Positions 6,903 to 13,225 of a stretch of 13,225 bases of DNA are shown piece after piece; positions within the stretch are counted from its first letter, which is position 1, and each line of letters opens with the position of its first letter. Under the pieces are notes generated by a model. That model made no database searches. It was given only the letters and a program-made list of their open reading frames with translations, and was not told the DNA's origin. The DNA comes from an uncultured Limnohabitans sp. (GTDB lineage Bacteria > Pseudomonadota > Gammaproteobacteria > Burkholderiales > Burkholderiaceae_C): assembly GCA_937928195.1 (NCBI GenBank), contig CALEYZ010000100.1:1-13225 (forward strand). Direction: 5' to 3'. The translations under genes and the position numbers were made by a program.

Positions 6903-7726
6903 CAGATGAGTTTCTCTTCAGGGGTTGCAATCTTTTTCAAAGGCGCATTTCTGCTGGTGGTTTTCAAGGGGATGGTGGTGGCTTCGCCATTCCAAACGGG
7001 GTCTTCCAAGCTGTCAAACATGGCGCGCAGTTTTTGGCCCCAGCTGTCGCGCAACATGTTGAAGTAGGGGTTGTGCTCATCGATGCAGACCACCCGATCA
7101 CTTTGCAATTTGTCGGCTTCATAGACCACCATGTCCAGCGGTAAGCCCACTGACAAATTGGATTTGAGCGTGGAGTCCATGGACACCAAGGCGCATTTGG
7201 CTGCTTCGTCCAAAGGCGTGTCGGGAGTGATGACGCGGTCAAGCACATGCTTGCCGTATTTGGATTCGCCAATTTGGAAGTACGGCGTTTCAGCGGTGGC
7301 TTCAATGAAATTGCCAGGCGAGTAGACCTGGAACAGTCGCATGCCTTCGCCGGCAATTTGGCCACCAAAAATCATGGACACATTGAAATCAACGCCGCCC
7401 GCTTTGAGTGCTGCGGCATCGCGTTCATGCACATGCCGAACGGCCGCACCCAACACGCGCGCAGCATCGAACATGCTTTTGGCATTCCAGATGGTGATGG
7501 GTTCTTCATCGGGGTGGTCGATGATTTTTTCGACTTGCAGCATCTCGCGCACAGATTGGGAAATGCTCAAATTGCCCGCAGACAACAAGACCATGAAACG
7601 GTCGCCCGTTTTTTCATAGATGATCATCTTGCGGTAGGTGCTGATCATGTCCAGGCCCGCGTTGGTGCGCGAGTCTGACAAGAAGACCAAACCCGCACGG
7701 GTTTTAATGGCAACGCAATAAGTCAT
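6902..7726 (-). CDS. Anbu proteasome-type protease (ancestral beta-subunit-like Ntn hydrolase)
   Basis: The product is 274 residues and begins MTYCVAIKTRAGLVFLSDSR, the hallmark N-terminus of the Anbu family. After Met removal Thr1 would be the N-terminal nucleophile; Asp17 (in LSDSR) and Lys32 (in YRKMI) fit the proteasome-type Thr/Asp/Lys set. Middle segments such as MIFGGQIAGEGMRLFQVY and FQIGESKYGK also fit. Anbu proteins form open-ring or helical self-compartments in the cytoplasm. Reported physiology and substrates are uncertain. In many genomes anbu sits with an ATP-grasp protein, an alpha-E protein and a transglutaminase-like protein. None of these is here; instead it follows mutS by 22 nt and is fused by stop/start overlap to an alpha/beta hydrolase. 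AAGGA (7733-7737) lies 6 nt before the ATG. Confidence 0.93.
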   Translation of the reverse strand: MTYCVAIKTRAGLVFLSDSRTNAGLDMISTYRKMIIYEKTGDRFMVLLSAGNLSISQSVREMLQVEKIIDHPDEEPITIWNAKSMFDAARVLGAAVRHVHERDAAALKAGGVDFNVSMIFGGQIAGEGMRLFQVYSPGNFIEATAETPYFQIGESKYGKHVLDRVITPDTPLDEAAKCALVSMDSTLKSNLSVGLPLDMVVYEADKLQSDRVVCIDEHNPYFNMLRDSWGQKLRAMFDSLEDPVWNGEATTIPLKTTSRNAPLKKIATPEEKLI

Positions 7727-7748
7727 TCAACATCCTTCGAAAGGTGTT

Positions 7749-10409
7749 TCATTGTTCGGAACGCTTCATCACGCGCTGCAAACTGTAAAGGGCTTCCAGT
7801 GCCTCGCGGGGGCTGAGGGCATCTGGGTCAATTTGGCCTAAAGCGGCTTCTAGCGCGGAAGGACCCGTGTTTGCGGCTTCAGGCGGTGGGGCAAACAAGT
7901 CAACTTGAATGCGATTTTCATTGGCACCGGCTTCGAGTGCAGACAGTGTGTGCCGCGCATGGTTCAACACGCCCGTGGGCATGCCTGCCAAGCGCGCTAC
8001 TTGCACGCCATAACTCTTGCTGGCGGGGCCTGCTTGCAGTTCATGCAAGAACACAATGTCGTTGCCAGACTCTGTGGCACCCACGTGCATGTTCAAAGCG
8101 GCATGGTGGGTGGCAGGGAATTCTGTGAGCTCGAAGTAATGCGTGGCAAACAAAGTGAAGGCTTGTGTTTTGTCATGCAGGTGCGTGGCAATGCCACTGG
8201 CCAGCGCCAAGCCATCAAAGGTGGACGTACCGCGGCCGATTTCATCCATGAGCACCAAGGACAACGGTGTGGCGCTGTGCAAAATTTGAGCGGCTTCGGT
8301 CATCTCTAGCATGAAGGTGGATTGGGCATTGGCCAAGTCATCGGCCGCACCGATACGGGTGTGAATGGCGTCAATGGGGCCCAGTCTGCAACTGCTGGCG
8401 GGCACATGGCTGCCAATGCTTGCCAAAAGCACAATCAATGCCACCTGGCGCATGTAAGTGGACTTGCCGCCCATGTTGGGGCCGGTGATGATTTGCAATC
8501 GCTGCTTACTGTGCATCAGGCAATCGTTGGCAATGAAACTGCCGCCTGAGGTCTCGGCCAAGCGCGCTTCCACCACAGGGTGGCGGCCTTGGCGAATTTC
8601 AATGCAAGGCTCTTTGGCAAATTGTGGGGCGCACCAATTGAGTGTGGCCGCACGCTCTGTGAGGGTGCACAGTGCATCCAATTGCGCCATGGCTTGCGCC
8701 AATCGGGTGAGCGCTTGAATGTGGTTTTGCAATTGGTCGAGCAAGAGTTCGTACAAGTATTTCTCGCGGGCCAATGCGCGTTCTTGTGCAGACAAAGCTT
8801 TGTCTTCAAAGGCTTTGAGTTCTGGCGTGATGAAGCGCTCTGCATTCTTCAAGGTTTGACGGCGTCGGTAATCGTCGGGAACTTTGTCGATTTGACCCTG
8901 CGTCACTTCAATGTAGAAACCGTGCACCTTGTTGAATTGCACACGCAAATTGGCAATGCCCGTGCGTGCTTTTTCGCGTGTTTCTAATTCGAGTAGGAAG
9001 TCATCGCAATTGGTTTGAATGGCGCGCAACTCGTCCAGCTCAGTGTCGAGGCCGTGGGCCATCACGCCGCCATCTCGAATCAAATTGGCGGGTTCTTCAA
9101 GCAATGCTTGCTGCAATATTTCTGTGAGGCCAGTCGGTGGCTGCAAATCAAAATGAATGTCATGCAAGAGCTTGGTGGGGGCCAGGTGACCCAAAGTTTC
9201 CTGCAAGTGGTGCGCCAATTTGGCAGAGCGAATCAGTGCATTTTTGAGCGCGACCAATTCACGTGGCCGCACTTGCCTGAGGGCAATGCGTGCCGTGATG
9301 CGCTCAACGTCGCTGGCGCCTTTGAGTTGCTCACGCAAGCGTGCCCAAATGGCCACACCACTTTGTGCCGATGCGCTGGGGTCGTTCAACTGCGCGATGG
9401 CGGCGAGTCGCTCCACGGCAATTTGACGATCGCGGGGTGGGTTCAGCAGCCATTGTTTGAGCTGGCGACTGCCCATGCCGGTCATGCAGGTGTCCAGCAA
9501 AGAAAACAAGGTGGGTGCATCTTCGCCGCGCAAAGTTTGCGTGAGTTCCAAATTGCGGCGTGTGCTGGTGGGCAAGTCAATGAGGTCGTTGGCCTTTTGA
9601 ACTTTGAGCTGCGACACATGCGGCAGTGTTCGGCCTTGCGTGTGTTCAGCATACGTGAGCAAGGCGCCGGCTGCAGCGTGCGCATGACCGAGCTTGTCTG
9701 CATCCCATGCTGCCAAGCTGGCCACGTTGAGTTGCTTGATGAGTTTGTTGTGACCTAAACCGGCGTCGTATTGAAAATCTGGACGCAAAGTCAGCGACAA
9801 CGCCAGGCCACGCTGACCCAAACGCATGGACTGCAGTTGCTGTTCCCATTTGGGCGTGATGCTGGCACTGACCAGCAACTCGCTGGGCGAAATGCGCTCG
9901 AGCCAATCGGTCAATTCGTCGTGGGTGCACTCTGCCAAATGCAAGACACCCTGCGTGACGCTGAGCCAAGCAAGACCACAGGCATTGCGCGGTGCAATGT
10001 GCAGCGACAACAAAATGGCTTCGCTTTTGTCCGACAACAATTCGGTGTCGGTGAGGGTGCCAGGGGTGACGACCCGAACCACTTTGCGTTCAACCGGCCC
10101 TTTGCTGGTGGCCACATCGCCTACTTGTTCGCAAATGGCAACCGACTCGCCTAACTTGATCAGCTTGGCCAGGTAGTTTTCAACCGAATGAAAGGGCACG
10201 CCCGCCATGGCAATGGGTTTGCCTGCGGTTTGACCGCGGTGGGTGAGGGTGATGTCCATGAGGCCGGCAGCACGCTCGGCGTCTTCAAAGAACATTTCGT
10301 AAAAGTCACCCATCCGGTAAAAAACCAGGGTGTCAGGAAACTCCGCCTTGATGCGCAGGTACTGCTGCATCATGGGGGTGTGGGCACTCAGGTCGAGCGC
10401 GTCAGTCAT
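7749..10409 (-). CDS. mutS: DNA mismatch repair protein MutS
   Basis: The product is 886 residues, slightly longer than E. coli MutS (853). It recognises base mismatches and small loops and recruits MutL. The N-terminus reads AHTPMMQQYLRIKAEFP as in other MutS1 proteins, supporting the start. The mismatch-stacking Phe-X-Glu motif is at 36-38 (DFYEMF). The connector, lever and clamp domains follow. The ATPase domain has Walker A GPNMGGKST at 643-651 and Walker B LVLMDEIGRGTST with Asp722-Glu723. The C-terminal tail contains the dimerisation segment (SPREALEALYSLQ). All key residues are intact. No good Shine-Dalgarno precedes the ATG. The suhB stop is only 3 nt upstream, so translation is probably coupled to suhB. 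Confidence 0.98.
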   Translation of the reverse strand: MTDALDLSAHTPMMQQYLRIKAEFPDTLVFYRMGDFYEMFFEDAERAAGLMDITLTHRGQTAGKPIAMAGVPFHSVENYLAKLIKLGESVAICEQVGDVATSKGPVERKVVRVVTPGTLTDTELLSDKSEAILLSLHIAPRNACGLAWLSVTQGVLHLAECTHDELTDWLERISPSELLVSASITPKWEQQLQSMRLGQRGLALSLTLRPDFQYDAGLGHNKLIKQLNVASLAAWDADKLGHAHAAAGALLTYAEHTQGRTLPHVSQLKVQKANDLIDLPTSTRRNLELTQTLRGEDAPTLFSLLDTCMTGMGSRQLKQWLLNPPRDRQIAVERLAAIAQLNDPSASAQSGVAIWARLREQLKGASDVERITARIALRQVRPRELVALKNALIRSAKLAHHLQETLGHLAPTKLLHDIHFDLQPPTGLTEILQQALLEEPANLIRDGGVMAHGLDTELDELRAIQTNCDDFLLELETREKARTGIANLRVQFNKVHGFYIEVTQGQIDKVPDDYRRRQTLKNAERFITPELKAFEDKALSAQERALAREKYLYELLLDQLQNHIQALTRLAQAMAQLDALCTLTERAATLNWCAPQFAKEPCIEIRQGRHPVVEARLAETSGGSFIANDCLMHSKQRLQIITGPNMGGKSTYMRQVALIVLLASIGSHVPASSCRLGPIDAIHTRIGAADDLANAQSTFMLEMTEAAQILHSATPLSLVLMDEIGRGTSTFDGLALASGIATHLHDKTQAFTLFATHYFELTEFPATHHAALNMHVGATESGNDIVFLHELQAGPASKSYGVQVARLAGMPTGVLNHARHTLSALEAGANENRIQVDLFAPPPEAANTGPSALEAALGQIDPDALSPREALEALYSLQRVMKRSEQ

Positions 10410-10412
10410 GGC

Positions 10413-11303
10413 TTAGAACGGGCTGTCTGTTGAGTCTTGTTGTGCCGCGGTGTCCTTGGCATCGTCCGCACGCACGGCTGCTTTTTCGCCAGCACTGGCG
10501 AACTTGCTGTACTTGCTGAGGATGGGCACCAATTGACCGTAAATTCTGGGCGTACCGGCCAAGCATTCTTTTTGATCCAAGAAATCGGCTTCGCCTGTGA
10601 AGTTGCCTACCAAGCCACCAGCTTCTGTGACCAACAATGAGCCTGCCGCCACATCCCAAATTTGCAGACCTGTTTCAAAGAAGGCATCGGTAAAGCCAGC
10701 CGCCACATAGGCCAAGTCCAAGGCCGCAGCACCAGGACGGCGCAAGCCGGCGGTGCGTTGCATGACGTCACCCATCATGCGCAGGTACTGGTTGAAGTTG
10801 TCACCAGGGCGGAAGGGGAAGCCTGTGGAAATGAGGCACTCATGCATTTGCGTGCGCTTGCTGGTGCGCAGGCGGCGGTCGTTCATGTAAGCGCCGCGGC
10901 CTTTGGTGGCCGTGAACAAATCATTGCGTGAGGGGTCGTACACAACGGCTTGTTCGACTTTGCCATTGACAGCCAGCGCAATGCTGACGCAATAGACGGG
11001 GAAGCCGTGGATGAAGTTGGTGGTGCCATCGAGGGGGTCGATGATCCAAACGTGGTCAGCGTCGGGGTTGCCGTGCGTTTTGCCAGACTCTTCGGCCAAG
11101 ATGCCGTGATGCGGATAGGCAGTCAGCAGCGTTTCAATGATGGCGTTTTCGCTGGCCAAGTCGACTTCGGTCACGAAGTCATTCACTTGTTTTTGCGAAA
11201 TTCGAACAGCCTCCACATCCAAAGCGGCGCGGTTGATGATGGCGCCTGCGGCGCGTGCAGCCTTAACGGCTACGTTGAGCATGGGGTGGAGATTGGTCGA
11301 CAT
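10413..11303 (-). CDS. suhB: Inositol monophosphatase family protein SuhB
   Basis: The product is 296 residues. It belongs to the Mg2+-dependent inositol monophosphatase family: EES at 71-73 (Glu71), WIIDPLDGTTNFIHG with Asp89 and Asp92, and IWDVAAG with Asp217 form the metal and phosphate site. In E. coli the same protein also binds NusA and is part of the Nus complex that keeps RNA polymerase from terminating in rRNA operons. The last 30 or so residues are an Ala/Asp/Lys-rich, probably disordered tail not found in the 267-residue E. coli protein. The leader holds a boxA-like element where the ribosome binding site should be, plus a hairpin (separate entries), so Nus-dependent autoregulation is likely. 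It heads the mutS operon and is divergent from trmJ. Confidence 0.95.
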   Translation of the reverse strand: MSTNLHPMLNVAVKAARAAGAIINRAALDVEAVRISQKQVNDFVTEVDLASENAIIETLLTAYPHHGILAEESGKTHGNPDADHVWIIDPLDGTTNFIHGFPVYCVSIALAVNGKVEQAVVYDPSRNDLFTATKGRGAYMNDRRLRTSKRTQMHECLISTGFPFRPGDNFNQYLRMMGDVMQRTAGLRRPGAAALDLAYVAAGFTDAFFETGLQIWDVAAGSLLVTEAGGLVGNFTGEADFLDQKECLAGTPRIYGQLVPILSKYSKFASAGEKAAVRADDAKDTAAQQDSTDSPF

Positions 11304-11306
11304 GAA

Positions 11307-11318
11307 TTTTTAAGAGCA
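11307..11318 (-). promoter_or_regulatory. boxA-like Nus-factor site in the suhB leader
   Basis: The minus strand reads TGCTCTTAAAAA, matching the E. coli rRNA boxA consensus TGCTCTTTAACA at 10 of 12 positions, including the invariant TGCTCTT core. It ends 3 nt before ATG 11303 and occupies the place of the Shine-Dalgarno, which is otherwise missing. In E. coli, NusB/NusE and SuhB act at a boxA in the suhB leader to repress the gene. The same circuit is inferred here. Confidence 0.65.
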
Positions 11319-11336
11319 AAAACGGAGGTCCTCCGT
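11318..11336 (-). promoter_or_regulatory. Hairpin plus U-run just upstream of the suhB boxA (boxB-like or attenuator)
   Basis: On the minus strand ACGGAG (11336-11331) pairs perfectly with CTCCGT (11327-11322) around a 3-nt loop, followed by four T (11321-11318) that run into boxA. No minus-strand gene ends here, so it lies in the suhB leader. It could be a short intrinsic terminator, or a boxB-type hairpin, since rRNA leaders have the order boxB then boxA. It also contains GGAGG paired to CCTCC. Confidence 0.45.
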
Positions 11337-11436
11337 GCGATGACAGAGGCGAATGGCACATTTTCCCATGAAATTGTCGGATCGGCAGCGCTTGCTGGCT
11401 GAATTTGAGCATTTTGAGACGGCTGGAACTGGGACA

Positions 11437-12216
11437 ATGTCGCTTATGCGAACCCGATTTATCTTGATTGAAACCAGCCACCCCGGCAATGTGGGGGCGG
11501 CTGCCCGTGCGCTCAAAGTCATGGGCTTTGATGACATGGTGCTGGTGGCACCCCGTTATGCCAACGTGCTGCGCAAAGAAGAAACCATCCAGCGCGCCAG
11601 TGGTGCCAACGATGTGTTGGACAAAACCCGCATTGTGGACACCCTGGAGGAGGCGTTGGAGGGGATTTCGCATTTGTGCGCCACGGCCATGACACCTCGA
11701 GATTTTGGGCCACCCACGCGCGCCCCAAGGGAGCACTTTGACATGTTGCTGGGACGGCAACCCGCTTCAGCGAATTCGCCTACCACTGCGTTGCCTGTTG
11801 AACCCATTTCTTCCATTGGTTTCTTGTTTGGCTCTGAACGCTTTGGCATGAAAAACGAGGATGTTTACAAATGCCATGTGGCTTTGTCGATTCCCACCAA
11901 TCCCCAATTCGGTTCACTGAATTTGGCGGCAGCCCTGCAACTTGTGGCCTATGAATGGCGCTTGGCTTTGGGAGGTTTTGCCGTTGCATCGCCCGTGGCT
12001 GAATCTGCTTTGGCGGATGCCGGTCAGGTGTCGGGCATGCTGGCGCATTTGGAAAAAGCCTTGGTCGACATTGGTTTTCTGGACCCTGCAGCCCCTAAAA
12101 AACTCATGCCGCGCTTGAACCAGTTGTTCAACCGGGCCAACCTCAGCCCCGAGGAAATCCATATTCTTCGTGGTGTTGCTAAGGCCATGATCGAAACGGC
12201 GCAGTCAAAACGCTAG
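11437..12216 (+). CDS. trmJ: tRNA (cytidine/uridine-2'-O-)-methyltransferase TrmJ
   Basis: About 259 residues from ATG 11437 (MSLMRTRFILIE); ATG 11446 is the other candidate. The frame is open back to 11353, but the conserved family start is at RFILIETSHPGNVGAAARALKVMGF, so the upstream 28 codons are probably leader. This SPOUT-class enzyme methylates the ribose of residue 32 in tRNA anticodon loops using S-adenosylmethionine. Visible motifs are the N-terminal ETSHPGNVGAAARA, the cofactor-knot segments FLFGSERFGMKNEDVYKC and IPTNPQFGSLNLAAALQLVAYE, and a C-terminal helical extension with LNQLFNRANLSPEEIHILRG. A Pro/Ser/Thr-rich insert (about 11755-11810) is longer than in E. coli. cysE follows 24 nt after the stop; suhB is divergent. 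Confidence 0.93.
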   Translation: MSLMRTRFILIETSHPGNVGAAARALKVMGFDDMVLVAPRYANVLRKEETIQRASGANDVLDKTRIVDTLEEALEGISHLCATAMTPRDFGPPTRAPREHFDMLLGRQPASANSPTTALPVEPISSIGFLFGSERFGMKNEDVYKCHVALSIPTNPQFGSLNLAAALQLVAYEWRLALGGFAVASPVAESALADAGQVSGMLAHLEKALVDIGFLDPAAPKKLMPRLNQLFNRANLSPEEIHILRGVAKAMIETAQSKR

Positions 12217-12240
12217 ACTTGGCGCATCGAAAAGAAGCTT

Positions 12241-13020
12241 ATGTTTGCACGTTTACATTCCGACATCCAATGCATCCTTGACCGTGATCCTGCTGCGCGC
12301 AGTGCATGGGAGGTGCTAACGTGTTACCCCGGTCTGCACGCGGTGGTCTTGCACCGTTGGGCCAACGCTTGCTGGCGTGCAGGTTTCAAATGGTTGGGTC
12401 GCTTCATTTCCAATTTTTCACGCTGGATCACGGGCATTGAAATTCACCCGGGCGCCACCTTGGGCGAGCGGGTTTTCTTTGACCACGGCATGGGCATTGT
12501 GATTGGCGAAACCGCTGAAATTGGCGACGGTTGCACCATTTATCACGGCGTCACCTTGGGCGGTACCTCTTTGTACAAAGGGGCAAAGCGACATCCCACT
12601 TTGGGCAAAGATGTGGTGGTGGGTGCAGGTGCCAAAGTCTTGGGCGGTTTCACCGTGGGTGATGGCGCCAAAGTGGGCTCCAACGCCGTGGTCACCAAGC
12701 CAGTGCCAGCGGGCGCCACAGCGGTAGGTAATCCAGCACGCATCATTCAAGAAGACCAAGACGTACAACGTGAAGCAGTCGCCTCCAAGATGGGGTTTTC
12801 TGCTTATGGTGTGACACAAAATGACGATCCCTTGTCGCAAGCCATGCGCGGCTTGATTGACAACGCCGCCAGCCAAGGACACCAAATTGCCTTGCTGTGG
12901 CAAGCGCTGGAAAAAATGAACGCGCAGCAAGGCAATGCACAAGGCATTCAGATGCCTGGTGATGCCGCCAAGCGCGAAACCTTTGAAGCTGAAAAACTCA
13001 ATCAGTTGGTGGGCAAATAA
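12241..13020 (+). CDS. cysE: Serine O-acetyltransferase
   Basis: The product is 259 residues. It transfers acetyl from acetyl-CoA to L-serine, making O-acetylserine for cysteine synthesis. The N-terminus (MFARLHSDIQCILDRDPAARS) is the short helical form rather than the long E. coli form. A left-handed beta-helix follows: GIEIHPGATLGERVFFDHG, then GIVIGETAEIGDGCTIYHGVT and several hexapeptide turns ending NAVVTKPVPAGATAVGNPA. His82 in the FFDHG motif aligns with the catalytic histidine; Glu67 stands where E. coli has its aspartate, as in other short forms. About 85 residues beyond the helix (MGFSAYGVT, then LIDNAASQGHQIALLWQALEKM) are typical of betaproteobacterial CysE. The C-terminus, which carries cysteine feedback and synthase binding in other CysE proteins, differs from E. 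coli. A short gap suggests co-transcription with trmJ. Confidence 0.95.
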   Translation: MFARLHSDIQCILDRDPAARSAWEVLTCYPGLHAVVLHRWANACWRAGFKWLGRFISNFSRWITGIEIHPGATLGERVFFDHGMGIVIGETAEIGDGCTIYHGVTLGGTSLYKGAKRHPTLGKDVVVGAGAKVLGGFTVGDGAKVGSNAVVTKPVPAGATAVGNPARIIQEDQDVQREAVASKMGFSAYGVTQNDDPLSQAMRGLIDNAASQGHQIALLWQALEKMNAQQGNAQGIQMPGDAAKRETFEAEKLNQLVGK

Positions 13021-13035
13021 GTCCTTTGAAGTGAC

Positions 13036-13225
13036 TCAGGCTTGGGGTGGGCGGATGGCCGTCTTGGGCCTGAATGCTTTGCAAACCTCGTCATGGGTTT
13101 CGAGGTAAGGGCCACCTATCAAATCAATGCAGTAAGGCACCGCTGCAAAAATGCCATCCACCATTTGCTGGCCTTCGGCGTTACGCAAGCCTCCCAGGGT
13201 CTCCTGGATCGATTTGGGCTGACCT
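13036..13225 (-). CDS. mog: Molybdopterin adenylyltransferase (Mog/MogA), C-terminal fragment
   Basis: The minus-strand frame is open from the window edge to TGA at 13038-13036 and gives 62 residues. They read GQPKSIQETLGGLRNAEG, then GIFAAVPYCIDLIGGPYLET, then VCKAFRPKTA, the characteristic end of the Mog/MoaB fold. The GQPKSIxE loop and the IPYCIDLIGGPYLET-type segment favour Mog over MoaB. Mog adenylylates molybdopterin before molybdate insertion. The 5' end lies outside the window. It converges on cysE with only 15 nt between the stops, and I see no terminator there. Confidence 0.88.
   Translation of the reverse strand, partial: GQPKSIQETLGGLRNAEGQQMVDGIFAAVPYCIDLIGGPYLETHDEVCKAFRPKTAIRPPQA

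Noticed and set aside
9015..9758. 247-codon plus-strand open frame opposite mutS
   Set aside because: It lies entirely antisense to the MutS lever/connector region, with no ribosome site or recognisable motif.
11353..11436. Start of trmJ at 11353
   Set aside because: TrmJ homologues begin close to RFILIETSHPGN; the upstream 28 codons have no family similarity that I can see. TTGAGA at 11414-11419 resembles a -35 box but has no -10 at workable spacing.
1..13225. Defence system, prophage, integron, CRISPR or transposon
   Set aside because: No recombinase, repeat array, phage or nuclease gene is present; all full-length genes are intact and mostly core housekeeping families.

Overview
The window looks like core chromosome of a betaproteobacterium, most likely Burkholderiales/Comamonadaceae (a Limnohabitans- or Rhodoferax-like freshwater lineage is my guess). 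This rests on the style of the NtrC, GlnS, MutS, Anbu, TrmJ and CysE proteins and on moderate GC. Genes are tightly packed, no stretch over about 135 bases lacks a gene, and I see no insertion sequences, tRNAs, rRNAs, CRISPR or phage genes. The assignment comes from recalled family sequences, not a search.

Layout: (1) 1-623, the 3' end of ntrC (+), converging on (2) a secreted lipoprotein gene (-, 709-1971) with a fibronectin-III domain and a seven-repeat beta-propeller; a strong bidirectional terminator lies between them. (3) Diverging from the lipoprotein gene are a fumarylpyruvate-hydrolase-like FAH protein with an apparent Tat signal (+, 2095-2880) and a small MAPEG membrane protein (+, 2899-3279). 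(4) glnS (-, 3319-5154) is divergent from uppP (+, 5230-6054). (5) Next is a compact minus-strand run, suhB > mutS > anbu > alpha/beta hydrolase (11303 down to 6093), with gaps of 3 nt, 22 nt and a 1-nt stop/start overlap, so it is probably one operon. (6) trmJ (+, about 11437-12216) diverges from suhB and is followed by cysE (+, 12241-13020), which converges on the 3' end of mog/mogA (-, 13036 to the window edge).

Most genes are housekeeping: nitrogen regulation, glutaminyl-tRNA charging, lipid-carrier recycling for the cell wall, mismatch repair, tRNA 2'-O-methylation, cysteine synthesis and molybdenum cofactor. The most interesting signal is non-coding. The suhB leader carries a near-consensus boxA (10 of 12 positions) 3 nt before the start codon, where a Shine-Dalgarno would normally sit, with a small GC-rich hairpin and U-run just upstream. 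In E. coli, SuhB works with Nus factors at boxA, including on its own mRNA, so this looks like the same autoregulatory circuit in a betaproteobacterium, here heading an operon that also holds mutS and the Anbu proteasome-like protease. Other points worth a look are the possibly exported FAH enzyme, the stop/start coupling of Anbu to a hydrolase, and the circularly closed propeller lipoprotein with an exact in-frame internal repeat. I found no clear multi-gene system that is wholly new.
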